From contig BEXV01001666.1 in the NCBI GenBank assembly GCA_003118195.1, forward strand, positions 2,843 to 19,061: a stretch of DNA of 16,219 bases, read 5' to 3'. Numbering within the stretch: the stretch's first letter is position 1; each line of letters opens with the position of its first letter. The notes beneath the pieces are model-generated. The model did not search any database. It saw nothing but the letters and a program-made list of their open reading frames with translations, and was not told where the DNA came from. This document shows positions 14,501 through 16,219 of this stretch, piece by piece. The DNA comes from Hemicentrotus pulcherrimus (taxonomy: Eukaryota > Echinodermata > Echinoidea > Camarodonta > Strongylocentrotidae). Made by a program: the position numbers and the translations under genes.

Positions 14501-14745
14501 GGAAGGGGGAGGGGGGAGGGTGGGGGAAGTGACCACAATTTTTTATTTTTATTTAATGCCGTTAGTGAGCATTTTTTGTTGTTATACTAACCCCCCCCCC
14601 CTCCCCCTTGAGCAAAAAAGAAAAGGTAATTTCTGTTCACAATTTTTGTTGGTACTTTGTAATGGGGGCAGGGGAAGGGGGGCATGGCTCGCTCGACCCC
14701 CCCCCCTACCCCCCTCCCACTTGTATCCGCGCCTGGACTCACTCG
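14501..14745. repeat. G/C-homopolymer interspersed repeat
   Basis: Blocks of GGGGGAGGGG, then C-runs ending CTCCCCCTTGAG, then GGGGGCAGGGGAAGGGGGGC, then C-runs and ACTTGTATCCGCGCCTGG. This mosaic, with TTTGTTGGTACTTTGTAATG between blocks, looks like a recurrent interspersed repeat rather than random sequence. The window's last 30 bases (GGCGGCTCCAGAGGGGGTGG) resemble the start of another copy in the opposite orientation. Confidence 0.45.
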
Positions 14746-16190
14746 ACGTTCCATGAATGAATGACCAATTATACATATTTTAAAAGTAAATCAAAAGCAA
14801 TTTTCGGTGACACAACTATGTCTCTAAAAAAGCTTTGACAGTGGCTATTGCAATCCCATGTTCACTACGTGCCCAATGCTGTATTGCTGCACACAGTGCA
14901 TTATCATCTACACAGCTATCCGCGGTCATAAAATTCTGTCATTAGATGGCTCCGAGAAGCAGGCACGTGAACTTCAGAGGCTGACCCATTTTCTTCTTTA
15001 GATCCAACTTAGAAGAAGTTGATCGGATGTACAAAATGGGAGAACATAATATATATATAAAATGGATAAGGAATTGATTTCAAAAGAAGCGAACAAACTA
15101 ATGAGGGAGTTTGTTGTTGTTATTGCTGTTGTTTTATTTGTTTATTTCAATATCGTGTTTTAAAAGCACCTACTTTCAGTCGCGGGCGGTTTTTCAGCAA
15201 CTTCGTTTACAAAGAACAGACAGCATTACAAATAGTCTAATAGCATTAATAACGATTACGGGGTATCGATAAAAATGGGTAGGGGTGATAACCCCATTCA
15301 AAGTTGTCTGGTGACAATATAGTTATTTTTTTATTTTTTATTCCTGCACGGAAAAGGGGCATGGGGGATTTGGCTTTTTTGTAACAACAAAATGGTCAGA
15401 CAACCCCATTCTCCATTCCATTTCTAGGGGTCGCCAATGAAAATTTTCACATAATTCAAACTTTATTGAATAGGTATATAAGTTGAAAAATTTGAATATT
15501 TGACAGGTTATATTTTATTGAATATCATTAAACATCTAAGGGACTTGATGGATGTAAAGAGAGAAAGAGCAATGACTTTGTAAATTGTAAAGTCCCTGGA
15601 AAGAAGGAGCCCCTCCCTTCTCCCGCTCCATACTCGCTGTAAAAGGTAATAACGTCTGTTTAGAGCCAAAAACAAAAAAGGCGTTGAATCTGTGTCAAAC
15701 TGACTACAATCAGAAAAATAGCCCAATATTTAGAATATTAGAGCGGAACAGAGAAACGTAATTAAAGAGGCATGTTCCCCGTATTCCAGAGGGCGCTCAA
15801 AATACGTACACGCGGGCGAACGGCGCTATAGCTGCCTATTGACACCAACATAATACGGCTCTTACGCAGATGGCATGTTCCGATAAACTACACTGCCGGG
15901 AACGTGCCCCCGTTTAAACCTCACTTTCGGACCGAAATGCATCTGTGCGCGCTTATTTTCTAACATCTATATACCCTACGATTATGGTGTCAATAATTTT
16001 GTGTCAACTCCTCCCGTAAACCTGCCAGCACCGCCTACACGCTGAACACATCAACTTGCACTTGTGTTCCGCAAATAGCTTTTGACATCTGGGATGCCAA
16101 CACTCTGGACAATTTCAATTGGCCGCTAACTTGACCAAATTGGCACATCGGTCACTCATCTAAAGAAGTTATCTCTCTCCCTGACATCAG
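14746..16190. other. Right-hand non-coding stretch
   Basis: No exon identified. A short inverted match AGGCATGTTCCCC (15768) / CGGGAACGTGCC (15897) bounds a CpG-richer segment of about 140 bp and could be another decayed foldback element. GTTGTCTGGTGAC (15303) and TGGTCAGACAAC (15393) are also inverted. Confidence 0.35.
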
Positions 16191-16219
16191 CACTGGCGGC
16201 TCCAGAGGGGGTGGGGGGG

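Noticed and set aside
14478..14776. Proline/glycine-rich ORFs on both strands
   Set aside because: They arise from G/C homopolymer runs in a repeat and have no recognisable domain.

Overview
This is a window of animal nuclear DNA, not bacterial: AT-rich, with short coding exons bounded by GT/AG splice sites and separated by kilobase introns, and with many SINE, LINE, LTR and foldback elements and (GA)n tracts. The mobile-element families look like those of marine invertebrates. An echinoderm such as a sea urchin is my best guess from the SINE and LINE tails, but a hemichordate, amphioxus or mollusc cannot be excluded by eye.

Two genes are supported, and they are convergent. On the + strand, the last coding exon of a centrin/calmodulin-like EF-hand protein lies at 747-925. 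On the - strand, four terminal exons (11420 down to 6900) encode the C-terminal ~153 residues of rapsyn, the TPR/coiled-coil/RING-H2 protein that clusters acetylcholine receptors at synapses. The four rapsyn exons join in frame. The first three match the remembered human protein length residue for residue, and the last is four residues longer. All eight RING-H2 zinc ligands are present. Upstream exons of both genes lie outside the window.

Layout: 1-223 foldback element; 541-629 (GA)n; 747-925 EF-hand exon; 925-1690 a decayed tandem array made from the tail of that exon, ending in a perfect hairpin; 1691-3288 probable 3'UTR and AT-rich spacer; 3289-4210 two foldback elements around a tRNA-derived SINE; 4211-6560 spacer with a 25-bp tandem duplication and a piggyBac-like TTAA element; 6660-7772 the rapsyn 3' end and RING exons with a foldback between them; 7773-10598 a rapsyn intron holding a broken Ty3/gypsy element (antisense to the gene) with a LINE 3' end nested in it, a foldback element and an inverted minisatellite; 10599-11420 two TPR/coiled-coil exons; 11421-16219 a further rapsyn intron, open at the window edge, with (GA)n and (CA)n tracts, a second SINE, a possible inverted-repeat element and G/C-homopolymer repeats.

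The two genes have no visible functional link. The most unusual features are the exon-derived tandem array downstream of the EF-hand stop codon, and the fact that each of the three visible rapsyn 5' splice sites is followed within 19-58 nt by a structure-forming sequence (foldback element, inverted minisatellite or long polypyrimidine tract).
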